The notes under the pieces: model-generated
What the model was told of the DNA's origin: nothing
The model's database searches: none
What the model saw: the letters and a program-made list of their open reading frames with translations, nothing else
Position numbers and translations under genes: made by a program
Shown: positions 1-9,919 of the stretch, piece by piece
Layout: the number at the start of each line of letters is the position of its first letter
Position numbering within the stretch: the stretch's first letter is position 1
From: Palsa-504 sp050011155
GTDB taxonomy: Bacteria; Actinomycetota; Actinomycetes; Streptosporangiales; Streptosporangiaceae
Direction of reading: 5' to 3'
NCBI GenBank assembly: GCA_050011155.1
Contig: JBEKJP010000019.1
Location: 8,835-72,834, forward strand
DNA: 64,000 bases

Positions 1-339
1 CTCCAGCAGCACGGCCCGGGGCTGGATCTCCGCGACCAGCCGGAGCGCCTGCGGGAACAGGTCCCGGTCGTCCTCCTGCCCGAGCTGCTTGCCCGCGATG
101 GAGAAGGGCGGGCACGGCACGCCGCCGGACAGCAGGTCGATGCCGGAGAACGCGCGCCCGTCCACGTTATGGATGTCGTCCTCGATGATCTTCCAGTCGG
201 ATCCGCGGTTGAGGCGAAGCGTCTCGCAGGCGTCCGGGTCCAGTTCGACCGCCGCCGCGTGGGTGAATCCGGCCTGCTCGAGCCCCAGTGACGCCCCGCC
301 CGCGCCGGCGCAGATCTCCAGACAGGTCAGTTCGCCCAC
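1..339 (-). CDS. DNA (cytosine-5-)-methyltransferase, N-terminal part (3' end beyond window)
   Basis: This would methylate cytosine at C5 in DNA, as a modification enzyme that is either an orphan or part of a restriction system. The 113 visible residues start at a GTG preceded by GGGAGGA. They carry the SAM-binding motif I (CAGAGGASLGLEQAG, residues ~8-22), an acidic motif II (VELDPDACETL) and the catalytic motif IV, read as GGVPCPPFS with the nucleophilic cysteine in PCP. DDRDLFPQ follows, as usual for this family. The target-recognition domain lies off the left edge, so specificity cannot be judged. No restriction endonuclease is visible inside the window. Confidence 0.88.
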   Translation of the reverse strand, partial: MGELTCLEICAGAGGASLGLEQAGFTHAAAVELDPDACETLRLNRGSDWKIIEDDIHNVDGRAFSGIDLLSGGVPCPPFSIAGKQLGQEDDRDLFPQALRLVAEIQPRAVLLE

Positions 340-643
340 AGTTCCTCCCACCGTCGGACCATGCCCCATTGTGCCCGCCGGCGGTAGCGGCCGGGGGGAT
401 CCCACGCCGATCGGCCGCCGCAACCAGCGCTTCGCCCCAGTGTCAACAGTCGACCCACCCGCCGCAAGGATCAGCTGGCCAGGACCAGCCCGGGCGGCAT
501 GAAACCCGGGTTCGAGTGCGCCAGAACGCGCTGAAAGCCCGGTTTCACTGCGTCCGGCGCCGCCGCTCGCCGTCACCTGTGTCCCAGAAACCACCAGGGC
601 CACACGGGTACGGAGCCGTGAGCGGGAATGGGGGTGCCTGCGG
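340..643. other. Intergenic stretch, no gene seen
   Basis: This stretch lies between the divergent-side end of the methyltransferase start and the nucleotidyltransferase-like gene. I see no convincing coding frame. The only structure is an imperfect inverted repeat, TGAAACCCGGG (500-510) against GCCCGGTTTCA (537-547), of unknown role. Confidence 0.4.
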
Positions 644-1253
644 CTACCGGAGAGACTGGAGTTCGGCGGCGCGACGGAGATCCTTGGGCCGTCCGATTGC
701 CTGGCGCATCTGGATCAGGTCCGGGCGGCTGAGGTAGCGGATCGTGAAATCGCCCGCGCTGGCTTCGTCGCAGCGCCCGAGGAAGTCCGTCACGGGCAGG
801 TTCCCCCACGGCAGGGCGGGGGTGCAGCAGTCGCCGCTCGCGGTAGCGGTACGGAAGAGGACCTTGGGCAGGCGGAAGGCTTGCGGGTCACACCGCACCG
901 GCGCGCCGTCGTCGTCGGTTAGGCGGGCTGACATCGCGGAGAACGCGGCGGCGAGATAGCCGGCCTGGGTGGTGTCGCCGTCCCAGAGCAGGTCGAGGTC
1001 GCCGGTCAGCTCCTCGGAGCCGTGCATGATGCCGGCGACCTGCCCGATCACGACGACCCGGGCGCCCGCGCGGTCGAGGGCGCGCAGCAGCGGCAGCGGG
1101 TCGAAGCCCAGGGCGTCGTCGGTGCCGGCCGTTCCGGTGATGTCGTCGGCGTCATGGTGGGTCAGCCCGGTGCGCGGGCGCCCGCGCGTCTCGGCCGCCA
1201 GCCGCCGCGAGGCTTCCCGTAGGCGCCTGACCGGCGCGGCGTCATCGCTGCGG

Positions 1254-1267
<14 letters not shown>
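644..1267 (-). CDS. Nucleotidyltransferase-fold protein of unknown substrate
   Basis: A protein of 207 residues. The central stretch VVIGQVAGIMHGSEELTGDL and the following DLLWDG match the Pol-beta-type nucleotidyltransferase pattern (G..A...HG...T.DLDL) seen in AbiEii-like and related minimal nucleotidyltransferases. The acidic pair DLDL would bind metal. A later segment (RYLSRPDLIQMRQAIGRPKDLRRAAEL) resembles the helical C-terminus that closes many such proteins with a 'K..R.KD..D/A' pattern. Its ATG overlaps the last 14 nt of the upstream uvrA-like gene, so the two are probably translated together. No partner antitoxin is visible. The substrate is unknown and the family assignment rests on the motif alone. 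Confidence 0.6.
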
Positions 1268-3617
<2,350 letters not shown>

Positions 3618-3635
3618 GTTTGTCATCCCTCCAGG

Positions 3636-3983
3636 CTATGACGGGTCCTGGAGCAGCCCGAGGACGTTGCCGTCAGGGTCGGTGACGGTGGCCACCAGGC
3701 GACCGCCGCCCACGTCGTGCGGGGCGTCCTTCACGGTGGCGCCGGCCGCGGTCACCTCGGCCAGCTTGGCCTCGATGTCCGCCACGTGCCAGTAGGCCAC
3801 CGGCGAGGTCATGCCCCCGCCGCCGGGGACCAGCCCGATGTGCTGGCCCTCGGCGTCGTAGCCGACGTAGTAGGGCGCGTCGTGCTGCGGCTCCAGGCCG
3901 AGCAGGGCGGTGTACACCGGCTTGGCCTTGTCCAGGTCGGTCACGGGATGCAGGACGGTCTTGATTCCCTCGGTGGAAGACAT
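3636..3983 (-). CDS. VOC-superfamily (glyoxalase/bleomycin-resistance fold) protein
   Basis: A protein of 115 residues with the paired beta-alpha-beta-beta-beta modules of the vicinal oxygen chelate superfamily. Visible features are an N-terminal VLHPVTDLDKAKPVYTALLG, a central AYWHVADIEAKLAEVTAAGA, and the closing ATVTDPDGNVLGLLQ strand with its characteristic DPDGN turn. These proteins bind metal or small ligands, and the substrate here is unknown. The start is the ATG at 3983 with AGGAG just upstream; a GTG at 3989 is possible but overlaps the ribosome site. The next gene upstream is an AraC regulator, a common pairing that suggests the regulator controls this gene. Confidence 0.85.
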   Translation of the reverse strand: MSSTEGIKTVLHPVTDLDKAKPVYTALLGLEPQHDAPYYVGYDAEGQHIGLVPGGGGMTSPVAYWHVADIEAKLAEVTAAGATVKDAPHDVGGGRLVATVTDPDGNVLGLLQDPS

Positions 3984-4013
3984 GATCACTCCTGAAGTCG
4001 CTGGTTGCTTCTT

Positions 4014-4466
4014 CTAGGAGTATGCCGACGGCGCCCCGGCCGGGGCTTCTCGATTCCTGACCGGTCTGGTCACCTGCTTGGCCACGCAGGCCGGCATCCC
4101 CGCCGTCCCGTTCGCCGCGTCGCGCCGGTAGACGCTGGGGGGCATGCCGACCAGTTCGGTGAACCGGGTGCTGAAGGTGCCCAGCGACGAGCAGCCGACC
4201 GCGAAGCAGACCTCGGTGACGCTGAGGTCGCCGCGGCGCAGCAGCGCCATGGCGCGCTCGATCCGCCGGGTCATCAGGTAGGAGTACGGCGCTTCGCCGT
4301 AGGCCAGCTTGAACTCGCGGCTGAGGTGCCCGGCCGACATGTGTACGCCACGGGCGAGCGCCTCGACGTCCAGTGGCTGGGCGAACTCCCGGTCGATCCG
4401 GTCGCGGACGCGGCGCAGCAGGGCGAGGTCGCGCAGGTGCCGCGCATCGGCCGGCCCGTTTGTCAC
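4014..4466 (-). CDS. AraC-family transcriptional regulator (DNA-binding domain only)
   Basis: A protein of 150 residues that is almost entirely an AraC DNA-binding domain with two helix-turn-helix units. The first (DVEALARGVHMSAGHLSREF) is near residues 33-52. The second (SVTEVCFAVGCSSLGTFSTR) is near 82-101 and is followed by the family hallmark F..LVGMPPSVYRR. It has no ligand-binding domain, so it may be constitutively active or respond through expression level. Translation begins at GTG, 9 nt after the ASCH gene ends. It stands in line with the VOC gene downstream, which is its likely target. Confidence 0.88.
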   Translation of the reverse strand: MTNGPADARHLRDLALLRRVRDRIDREFAQPLDVEALARGVHMSAGHLSREFKLAYGEAPYSYLMTRRIERAMALLRRGDLSVTEVCFAVGCSSLGTFSTRFTELVGMPPSVYRRDAANGTAGMPACVAKQVTRPVRNREAPAGAPSAYS

Positions 4467-4475
4467 ATGGTTATT

Positions 4476-4769
4476 TTATCCGCAGGGGTGGAATTCCACC
4501 CGGTACAGGAGCGTGCCGTCGTCGATCGGGCCCGCGTGCGCGGCGCGGCGGCGCAGCGCCTCCCGGTCCGGCTCGCCGGCGCGGCGCACGTCGGCGTCGG
4601 TGATGTGGGCGAACGGGATCAGCTCGACGGAGTCCACCTCGATCAGGCCGGCCCCCGGGCCGACCGGGTACCGGCCGCCGGTCTTGACCTTCGGTCTTTT
4701 CCACAGCCGGAACGACACGGTGATCTCGCCGGCCAGCACGTCATCGCGCAGTTCCTTACTGAAGATCAC
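4476..4769 (-). CDS. ASCH-domain (PUA-like) protein
   Basis: A protein of 97 residues matching the ASCH fold, a small PUA-like beta-barrel thought to bind RNA or nucleotides. The N-terminal part (KELRDDVLAGEITVSFRLWK, then a conserved GGRYPVGPG and IEVDSVELIPFAHIT) is typical of actinobacterial ASCH proteins. It begins with GTG three bases after the stop codon of the small membrane protein gene and ends 9 nt before the AraC gene, so it belongs to a compact leftward operon. Its molecular function is not established. Confidence 0.72.
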   Translation of the reverse strand: MIFSKELRDDVLAGEITVSFRLWKRPKVKTGGRYPVGPGAGLIEVDSVELIPFAHITDADVRRAGEPDREALRRRAAHAGPIDDGTLLYRVEFHPCG

Positions 4770-4772
4770 CGG

Positions 4773-5138
4773 CTACGGGTTACCGGCGCGGCTCTTGTGC
4801 AGCGATGCCCAGGTGCGGATCATCGCCGCCGTGGGGCTGCGTGACCCCGTATCGGATCCCGCCGACCCCACGACCAGGAGGCCGAGGACGAAGGCCACGC
4901 TGCTACCCGTCATCAAGCCGATAACCAGGACCAGGGCGCCGATACCGAGCAAGACCGGCCGCCGCCGGGCTCGTGCCAGCCGGGCGAGTCGCCGGATGCC
5001 GATAATCGAAAGCAGAGCGCCGGTGCGGATCCACCAGTGCAGCCGCCGCCGTCGTACGGGTCTCGTAGTCGGCGATGTACCGGCCGGGGCGGTCAGGCTC
5101 GACAGCAGGAGATCTCCGCGACGCGATCGTAGTCTCAC
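4773..5138 (-). CDS. Small membrane protein, unknown function
   Basis: The frame encodes about 121 residues from a GTG at 5138 preceded by AAAGAGG; a longer form from 5243 is possible. An Arg-rich N-terminal half (VRRRRLHWWIRT, RRLARLARARRR) is followed by two closely spaced hydrophobic segments, PVLLGIGALVLVIGLM and SSVAFVLGLLVVGSAG. This suggests a positively charged cytoplasmic region and a membrane hairpin. I recognise no family. Its stop lies three bases before the ASCH gene, and that tight spacing is the main argument that it is real. Confidence 0.45.
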   Translation of the reverse strand: MRLRSRRGDLLLSSLTAPAGTSPTTRPVRRRRLHWWIRTGALLSIIGIRRLARLARARRRPVLLGIGALVLVIGLMTGSSVAFVLGLLVVGSAGSDTGSRSPTAAMIRTWASLHKSRAGNP

Positions 5139-5263
5139 GGCAGCCTCTTTCCACCGGAAGGTCGGTGCCCGCCTCTTACTCTGCGTGTACTCAATCGTAC
5201 GCTTCCGGGCTTCTCGCCTGGATACCGAAATGCACGGGCTCATGACAGGGTGGTAGTGCCGCG

Positions 5264-5905
5264 TCAGTGCCGGGTGAGAGCTTCCACCACCTGGAGATAC
5301 CGGTCGACCAGGATGCGGGTCTTGTCGTGGCCCTTGATCGAGGAGAAGACCGCGCGAAGGCCGTCGAGCGCGGCCATGTCCGGCGGCGCGCCGAGCATGG
5401 CCGCCATTGATGCGGCCTTGTCGTTCGCGCCCCGGGCAATGAACTTCGCCGCGAGGGGCAGCATCGCCAGGGCGAAGGCGTCCCGGTCCGGGTGCGGCCG
5501 TGGCCGGCCGCGGCCGATGCGGTCAAGTGACTCACTCAGATCGGCGATGCCCTGGTTTCCATGTCCGCGCAGCAGCCGCGCGTCCCTCGGTGCCGGCTCG
5601 CGCGCAGGCCACAGATACCAGTCGGCCCACAGCGTCAGCGGGCCGATGTCGTACAAGGCGCCGATGTGGCCACCGCCGATAGGGCCGTTCCCGGGATTGT
5701 CCGTGGTAACCAGAGCGTCATCAAGGTGCGGCGATCCGCCAACCACGATCAGGTCAACGTCGCTCCACTCATCGGCCTGCCCACGGCCCAGGGAGCCGGT
5801 CAGCCATACGGCATGCGCCCGCGTGCCTTCCACAGTTTTCGTCAGCCAGTGCTCGCGCGCCTCAGGCAGCGCGGCGACCAGCGCTCGGGCCTCCTGGGGA
5901 GTCAT
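5264..5905 (-). CDS. Nucleotidyltransferase-domain protein (aminoglycoside/MNT-like)
   Basis: A protein of 213 residues. The motif VWLTGSLGRGQADEWSDVDL (residues ~31-50), followed by IVVGG, is the classical GS.GRG....SD.DL site of Pol-beta-superfamily nucleotidyltransferases, with the two Mg-binding aspartates. The C-terminal half is helical, like the kinase-associated or HI0074-like helical domains. Possible substrates include small molecules such as aminoglycosides, or protein or RNA ends; none can be inferred. The start is the ATG at 5905, just after the GAPDH stop. The only upstream in-frame extension runs into the GAPDH gene and looks non-coding. Confidence 0.72.
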   Translation of the reverse strand: MTPQEARALVAALPEAREHWLTKTVEGTRAHAVWLTGSLGRGQADEWSDVDLIVVGGSPHLDDALVTTDNPGNGPIGGGHIGALYDIGPLTLWADWYLWPAREPAPRDARLLRGHGNQGIADLSESLDRIGRGRPRPHPDRDAFALAMLPLAAKFIARGANDKAASMAAMLGAPPDMAALDGLRAVFSSIKGHDKTRILVDRYLQVVEALTRH

Positions 5906-5919
5906 CGCCGACGGGAGGC

Positions 5920-6921
5920 TCAATCGTGAGCTAGGGCGGCGACCGTTTCCGCTAGCCGGGTGGCGTACCCGTATTCGTTGTCGTACCAGGCGGCGACGGT
6001 GACCAGGTCGCCGTCGCTGACGGAGGTCAGCGGCAGGTCGATGACCGACGAGTGGGTCTCGCCGACGATGCGGGAGGATGCCCACTCCTCTCGCAGGACC
6101 CCGACGATGCCCGCCAGCGGGCCGTCGCCGGCCGCGGCGATGAACGCGTCGTTGATCTCGGCTGCGGATGTTCCCCGGTTGACTCGTGCGGTCAGCTCGA
6201 CGATGCTGCCGGTCCGGACCGGCACCCGGTACGCCTTGCCTGTCACCTGCAGGTCCGGCCAGATGAACTTCAGTGCCTTGGCCGCGCCCGACGACGACGG
6301 GATGACGTTCTCCGTGGCCGCCCAGGAGTCGCGGCGTTCCCTCATCGGCTGGTCGGTCAGCGACTGAGTGTTGGTGAAGGCGTGCACGGTGGTGAAAAAC
6401 CCGTCCCGGATCCCCACCGTCTCGCGCAGCACCTTGACTACCGGGGCCAGAGCGTTGGTCGTACAGCTCGCCATGCTCACGATGTGATGCTTGGCCGGAT
6501 CGTAGTCCTGGAGGTTGATGCCCGGCAGCAGTACGGCATCGCAGTCATCGAGCGTCTTGCTCGGCGCGCTGACCAGCACCCGCTGGGCTCCGGCGTCCAA
6601 GTGCGCCTGGGCGCCGGCGCGGGTGGTGGCGCGCCCGGTGCAATCGAGCACGAGGTCGACGCCGAGAGCTTTCCAGTCGGCCGTCTCGGTCCGCGCATCG
6701 ATCCACGTGATCTCGGCGTCTCCGATGACCAGGGCACCGGCCTCCGCCCGCACGGCGTCGGGCCAGCGCCCGTAGTTGCTGTCGACTTCGAACAACGGAG
6801 CCATAGATTCCGGCGCGGCGACATCGACGATGACTGACGGCGTGAACCACCCGCCCGTCAGCCCGGTCCTTACCGTCACCCGACCGATCCGCCCGAAACC
6901 GACAACCGCAATGCTGGGCAT
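5920..6921 (-). CDS. gap: Type I glyceraldehyde-3-phosphate dehydrogenase
   Basis: It oxidises glyceraldehyde-3-phosphate to 1,3-bisphosphoglycerate with NAD(P) in the cytoplasm. The 333-residue protein opens with the Rossmann motif SIAVVGFGRIGR. It carries the catalytic MASCTTNALAP with the active-site Cys, the phosphate-binding SSSGAAKA and the terminal WYDNEYGYATRLAETVAAL, so the family length and all key residues are present. The start is set at 6921, where GGGAGAGG precedes ATG; a longer reading frame to 7005 adds an unrelated tail. It stands away from the pgk/tpi genes that flank the glycolytic copy in most actinomycetes and is followed by a nucleotidyltransferase gene, so it may be a second, accessory paralogue. 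That last point is inference. Confidence 0.93.
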   Translation of the reverse strand: MPSIAVVGFGRIGRVTVRTGLTGGWFTPSVIVDVAAPESMAPLFEVDSNYGRWPDAVRAEAGALVIGDAEITWIDARTETADWKALGVDLVLDCTGRATTRAGAQAHLDAGAQRVLVSAPSKTLDDCDAVLLPGINLQDYDPAKHHIVSMASCTTNALAPVVKVLRETVGIRDGFFTTVHAFTNTQSLTDQPMRERRDSWAATENVIPSSSGAAKALKFIWPDLQVTGKAYRVPVRTGSIVELTARVNRGTSAAEINDAFIAAAGDGPLAGIVGVLREEWASSRIVGETHSSVIDLPLTSVSDGDLVTVAAWYDNEYGYATRLAETVAALAHD

Positions 6922-7038
6922 TAGCCTCTCCCGCAGCTTGGCATCCTGTGGAACTCCGTCATCATCGGCCAGCCGAATCGTCGGGGGCGCGACGCCAGCC
7001 ATCATCTCACCGACTCGGCCCGGTGCCCACTATGCCCA

Positions 7039-7410
7039 GTGATGAGGACCTACTGCGGGTATGTTGTCGAGACATCGCCGGGCTCGTCGGCAGGTCAGAA
7101 GCATCCGCACGAGGCACTGGAGCTGGCGATGAGCGCAGCGGACGCGCTCGGGCGCGTGATGCGGTCACCGTCGGCCGAGCAGCTCAGCGTTTACGGCGCG
7201 CTCCTCTTGGCCGCCTCCACTGCCGCGGCAGCCGCCTACGACGGCACCATGGCGGCCGAGCTGCTGGTGAACGCACGCGGTATCGTAGTCAGGAGTGTGG
7301 CGGCCCGCCGTTGCTATCGTTCCGCAGGCTTTCGCCGCGTAGCCACCGGTACCAGTGGCGTACGCTCGCGCGCAACTTGGCCCCTTGAATGCGGAGCTGG
7401 GCACGGGTGA
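7039..7410 (+). pseudogene. Remnant of an XRE-type regulator (C-terminal fragment)
   Basis: The frame reads HPHEALELAMSAADALGRV, then SPSAEQLSVYGALLLAAS and GTMAAELLVNA (about 7102-7275). This is the TPR-like C-terminal pattern of actinobacterial XRE regulators ('SVYGALLL.AA..AAR..D...A.ELL.EA'). No helix-turn-helix precedes it, and after 7275 the frame loses the pattern and runs into an Arg-rich tail. I read it as a broken fragment rather than a working gene. The NUDIX and flavoprotein remnants just downstream are in keeping with decay of one ancestral cluster. Confidence 0.55.
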
Positions 7411-7471
7411 TCTCCGCGTTCGCGCGGCGATCACGGTCTCGCTGAGGGTCTGGTGGCTGGTACGGGATCAT
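7289..7471 (-). CDS. Small hypothetical protein (60 residues)
   Basis: A short frame starting at ATG with AAGAGG five bases upstream. The product is predicted helical and basic (NAEITRAQLRIQGAKLRASV, then RHWYRWLRGESL) and has no recognised domain. G/C dominates its third codon positions, which argues for coding. It overlaps only the non-homologous tail of the XRE remnant on the other strand. Evidence is weak overall. Confidence 0.38.
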   Translation of the reverse strand: MIPYQPPDPQRDRDRRANAEITRAQLRIQGAKLRASVRHWYRWLRGESLRNDSNGGPPHS

Positions 7472-7787
7472 GACGGCCTCTTGATCTGCGCTATAAGCGC
7501 TGACGGCGCCGTTACTGCTGTAGTACTGATGATCTCACCGTCATATAGCCATCTGCTCCTCGGCAGGGTCGCGCCCGGCGCGAGCGGCACGGTCTGGCCC
7601 TGCTCGTGTGGCACGCATCGGGGCGTGACGGCGGGGATCGGCTACGGCCGGTGCCGGGCCGCCGTGCGCGGCAGCTCGTCGCGCCGCAGGACTTGCGCCC
7701 GAAGGGCGCGGCCGAAAGCTGCCGTCCCGCAACGGCGAGACCCCGGCGGTTCATGCCGTTTATCGGGTAGGCATTAGCGTCGTGGCC
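7472..7787. other. Intergenic stretch, no gene seen
   Basis: No frame on either strand in this stretch shows convincing codon use or a recognisable product. Arg/Ser-rich open frames exist but look like GC-driven artefacts. The stretch sits inside the decayed region and may hold debris too worn to identify. Confidence 0.4.
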
Positions 7788-8164
7788 GTGACTGATGCGA
7801 TAGGTGGCGAGGTGGGGCGGTGGCGGACGTTCGGGGAGCGGGAGATTTACCGGAGCCCTACCGGGCGGGCTGGTTGATGAGGACGAGGAACCGGCCGAGG
7901 CGGCCCGGCGCGAACTGGAGGAGGAGACCGGGTACCGGGCGAGGCGGGTGGAGCAGCTGATTACGTTCCAGCCGCGGCCGGGGACGATCGATGGCGAGCT
8001 TTTCGCCTTTGTCGGGCGGGATCCGGAGCGGATCGGGGAGCCGACCGAGGTTAACGAGGCCGCGGATGGAATGGGGGCCGCTCGCATCGATTCCCGGGAT
8101 GATCGCGGCGGGGGATATCTGGAGTGCTGGGTCGCTGGTGCGGTTCTTGATGGACCGCGGTTAG
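7788..8164 (+). pseudogene. NUDIX hydrolase pseudogene (internal deletion plus frameshift)
   Basis: Three pieces of one NUDIX protein are spread over shifted frames. (1) From GTG 7788, an N-terminus containing GRWRTFGEREIYRSP, the usual opening of actinobacterial NUDIX proteins. (2) From about 7855 in the next frame, LPGGLVDEDEEPAEAARREL with EEETGY, a good NUDIX box (G-x5-E-x7-RE-x2-EE-x-G). (3) From about 8063 in another frame, MEWGPLASIPGMIAAGDI and SAGSLVRFLMDRG to a TAG at 8162-8164, the normal C-terminus. About 55-60 codons of the core between pieces 1 and 2 are missing. The box itself is intact, but the fold cannot form, so the gene is dead. Confidence 0.72.
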
Positions 8165-8437
8165 CGGTGTCCTAGGACCAGGTGGTCGGGCCTCGTCAAG
8201 GGCGAGGTGCCAGGGATAGGTCTCGATGAGGTTCGCGCCGGTGCGGGGTGGGTGGGGCTGGAATCCGCTAGGGCCGAGCAGGATGCGGATGCCTTCGGCG
8301 CGGAGGGCGTCGACACTGTGGCGGAAGGGCTGGCGGCTGGCTAGCGCGGTGTTGACGAAAGGCAGGACGACGATGGGGACGTCCAGGGCGGTGGTCTCGG
8401 CGAGGACGCCGAGGGCGTAGGTGTCGCTCGCCATCAC
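8051..8437 (-). pseudogene. Flavoprotein (PPC decarboxylase-like) remnant
   Basis: Residues ~3-80 of this frame (SDTYALGVLAETTALDVPIV, then VLPFVNTALASRQPFRHSVD, ALRAEGIRILLGPSGFQPHP and YPWHLALDEA) match the C-terminal half of actinobacterial flavoprotein-family enzymes related to phosphopantothenoylcysteine decarboxylase. The N-terminal FMN-binding half is absent upstream. After LALDEA (about 8190) the frame turns into unrelated sequence that runs into the NUDIX pseudogene from the opposite strand. It is therefore truncated at both ends. Confidence 0.6.
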
Positions 8438-8556
8438 TAAGGACGTGCACTGGCACCTGCTCGAAGGCGACTCGAAGGCGATAAGCGGGCGGCGGGCGTG
8501 TCGATGAGCCGGGCTCTGTTCGGCGGTGACGCGTGCCCGTGGCTCCTAGAGCAACG

Positions 8557-8585
8557 AAAAGCCCGCTGCCGGACGGGCAGCGGGC
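8557..8585 (-). terminator. Rho-independent terminator of tRNA-Arg
   Basis: A perfect 10-bp stem, GCCCGCTGCC (8561-8570) with GGCAGCGGGC (8576-8585), closes a 5-nt loop. On the minus strand TTTT follows (8560-8557). It lies 13 nt past the tRNA-Arg 3' end in the direction of transcription. Confidence 0.85.
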
Positions 8586-8597
8586 TTATGAGCTGGG

Positions 8598-8670
8598 CGC
8601 GCTCGGAGGGACTCGAACCCCCAACCTTCTGATCCGTAGTCAGATGCTCTATCCGTTGAGCTACGAGCGC
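8598..8670 (-). tRNA. tRNA-Arg (anticodon ACG)
   Basis: A cloverleaf of 73 nt. The acceptor stem GCGCTCG pairs with CGAGCGC, followed by discriminator G. The anticodon arm is TCTGA-CTACGGA-TCAGA with anticodon ACG at the loop centre. The T-arm reads GGGGGTTCGAGTCCCTC-like. CCA is not encoded. A rho-independent hairpin lies immediately downstream. I see no integrase or att duplication here. Confidence 0.95.
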
Positions 8671-8792
8671 AGATCTTCAGTTGTCCTGCCTGCCGTCGCC
8701 CGTCACGGGCCGCACGTACCCATTAAGGGTAGGGCATGACGGGCGCGGTTCGTACCGGTGACCGGGCGGAACCTATGTCATCCGAGGCTAGC

Positions 8793-9404
8793 TCATCCGT
8801 GACCGACCCGGTAGCGGATGTGGGTGGCCAGGGGCGACGGGATGACCTCGACCGGGGTCAGGCCGGGGTCGGGCACGCCGTCGAAGATCCGCTCACCGGC
8901 GCCGAGCAGGATGGGCACCACATCCAGGACGAGTTCGCCGATCACGCCGGCCGTCAGGGCCTGCCGGACCGTGGCGGCGCCGCCTGCGATGTCCACCGGG
9001 GCGTCCCCGGCCACGGCCCGCGCCTGGGCGAGCGCGGCGTCGAAGCCGTCGGTGACGAAGTGGAACGTCGTGCCGCCCTTCATCTCGATCGGGGCGTGCG
9101 GGTAGTGGGTCAGTACGAACACCGGCGCGTGGTAGGGCGGATCCTCTCCCCACCAGCCGCGCCAGTCCTCGTCTCCCCACTCGCCGCGGATCGGGCCGTA
9201 CATGTTGCGGCCCATGATGAACGCGCCGCGGCCGCCGACTATCTGCTCGCGCAGCCGGGCGTCGGCCTCGTGGCCGGGCTCGTCGGCCCGGAACATCCAC
9301 TGGTGCAGCCGGTGGCCCTCGCCGATCGGATCCTCGCGGGTCTGGACCGCGCCGGCCACGAAGCCGTCCAGGGAAATCGTCATGTGACAGGTGACAAGGC
9401 TCAT
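8793..9404 (-). CDS. Dihydrofolate reductase-family (RibD C-terminal-like) protein
   Basis: About 203 residues with the RibD-C/DHFR-like fold. MTISLDGFVAG near the start is the family hallmark, followed by a central FIMGRNMYGPI, PVFVLTHYPH and the nucleotide-binding IAGGAATVRQAL. The terminal strands LVLDVVPILLGAGERIFDG are also typical. Such proteins are NADPH-dependent reductases of unknown substrate, widespread in actinomycetes and usually annotated only as 'dihydrofolate reductase family'. The start is placed at ATG 9404 (MSLVTCHMTISLDG); a GTG- or ATG-initiated extension to 9422 is possible and neither has a strong ribosome site. Confidence 0.85.
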   Translation of the reverse strand: MSLVTCHMTISLDGFVAGAVQTREDPIGEGHRLHQWMFRADEPGHEADARLREQIVGGRGAFIMGRNMYGPIRGEWGDEDWRGWWGEDPPYHAPVFVLTHYPHAPIEMKGGTTFHFVTDGFDAALAQARAVAGDAPVDIAGGAATVRQALTAGVIGELVLDVVPILLGAGERIFDGVPDPGLTPVEVIPSPLATHIRYRVGHG

Positions 9405-9471
9405 GAAGACTAGGACCGCCATTCCAGCCGGGATTCATCGGTGCACGCCACGGTAGCTCGCAGACGACGGC

Positions 9472-9735
9472 GTGGCGGTACTCGACCGGTCCGGGCCGTG
9501 GCTGGCCGTGCTGCTGACGCTGAGCGCCAACTCGCCGTACTGGCAGGAGCGGGACAGCTCCTACGCGAGCTTCCGCTACCAGGTGTGGGGGCGCTGGCCG
9601 AGTTCGGGCCCGGCCGGGACGTTCGGCACCGCACAGGCGTACCGCGAGGCGATCCAGGACCTGGTGGAGGAGTACCACCGGGCTGGCAGCCTGCCCGGGA
9701 TGATCAGCCACGCGGTGGACGTCACCGGGTCCTAA
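9472..9735 (+). pseudogene. Fragment of carboxylate-amine ligase (YbdK/GCS2 family)
   Basis: The frame (87 residues from GTG) contains WLAVLLTLSANSPYWQERD and SSYASFRYQVWGRWPSSGP, then FGTAQAYREAIQDLVE. This matches an internal block of the type-2 glutamate-cysteine ligase-like YbdK family (~370 residues in full). Neither the N-terminal ATP-grasp part nor the C-terminal arginine/substrate part is present on either side, so this is about one fifth of a gene. The codon pattern inside the block is still typical of a working gene, which suggests recent loss. Confidence 0.65.
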
Positions 9736-9919
9736 ACTTACCTGCCTGCCACATTAATAAAGCCTAGACAATACGCCCGGAGATACCTTTTCTGAGTGTA
9801 TTTGGACCATCTTTTCACCCTGCAGCGGCGAACCGGGAAGAGGTAGCATCCCGCAGGAGGCCACAAGGGCCGGATATCGCGGGGACGTCTTTACTTCTCC
9901 GCAGGGAAATGGGGGTTCG

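Noticed and set aside
7512..8087. Leftward frame of 191 residues across the NUDIX remnant
   Set aside because: It is Ser/Arg/Pro-rich without domains and is antisense to recognisable NUDIX segments.
8598..8670. tRNA-Arg as a possible integration site
   Set aside because: I found no duplicated 3' end and no integrase nearby in the window.
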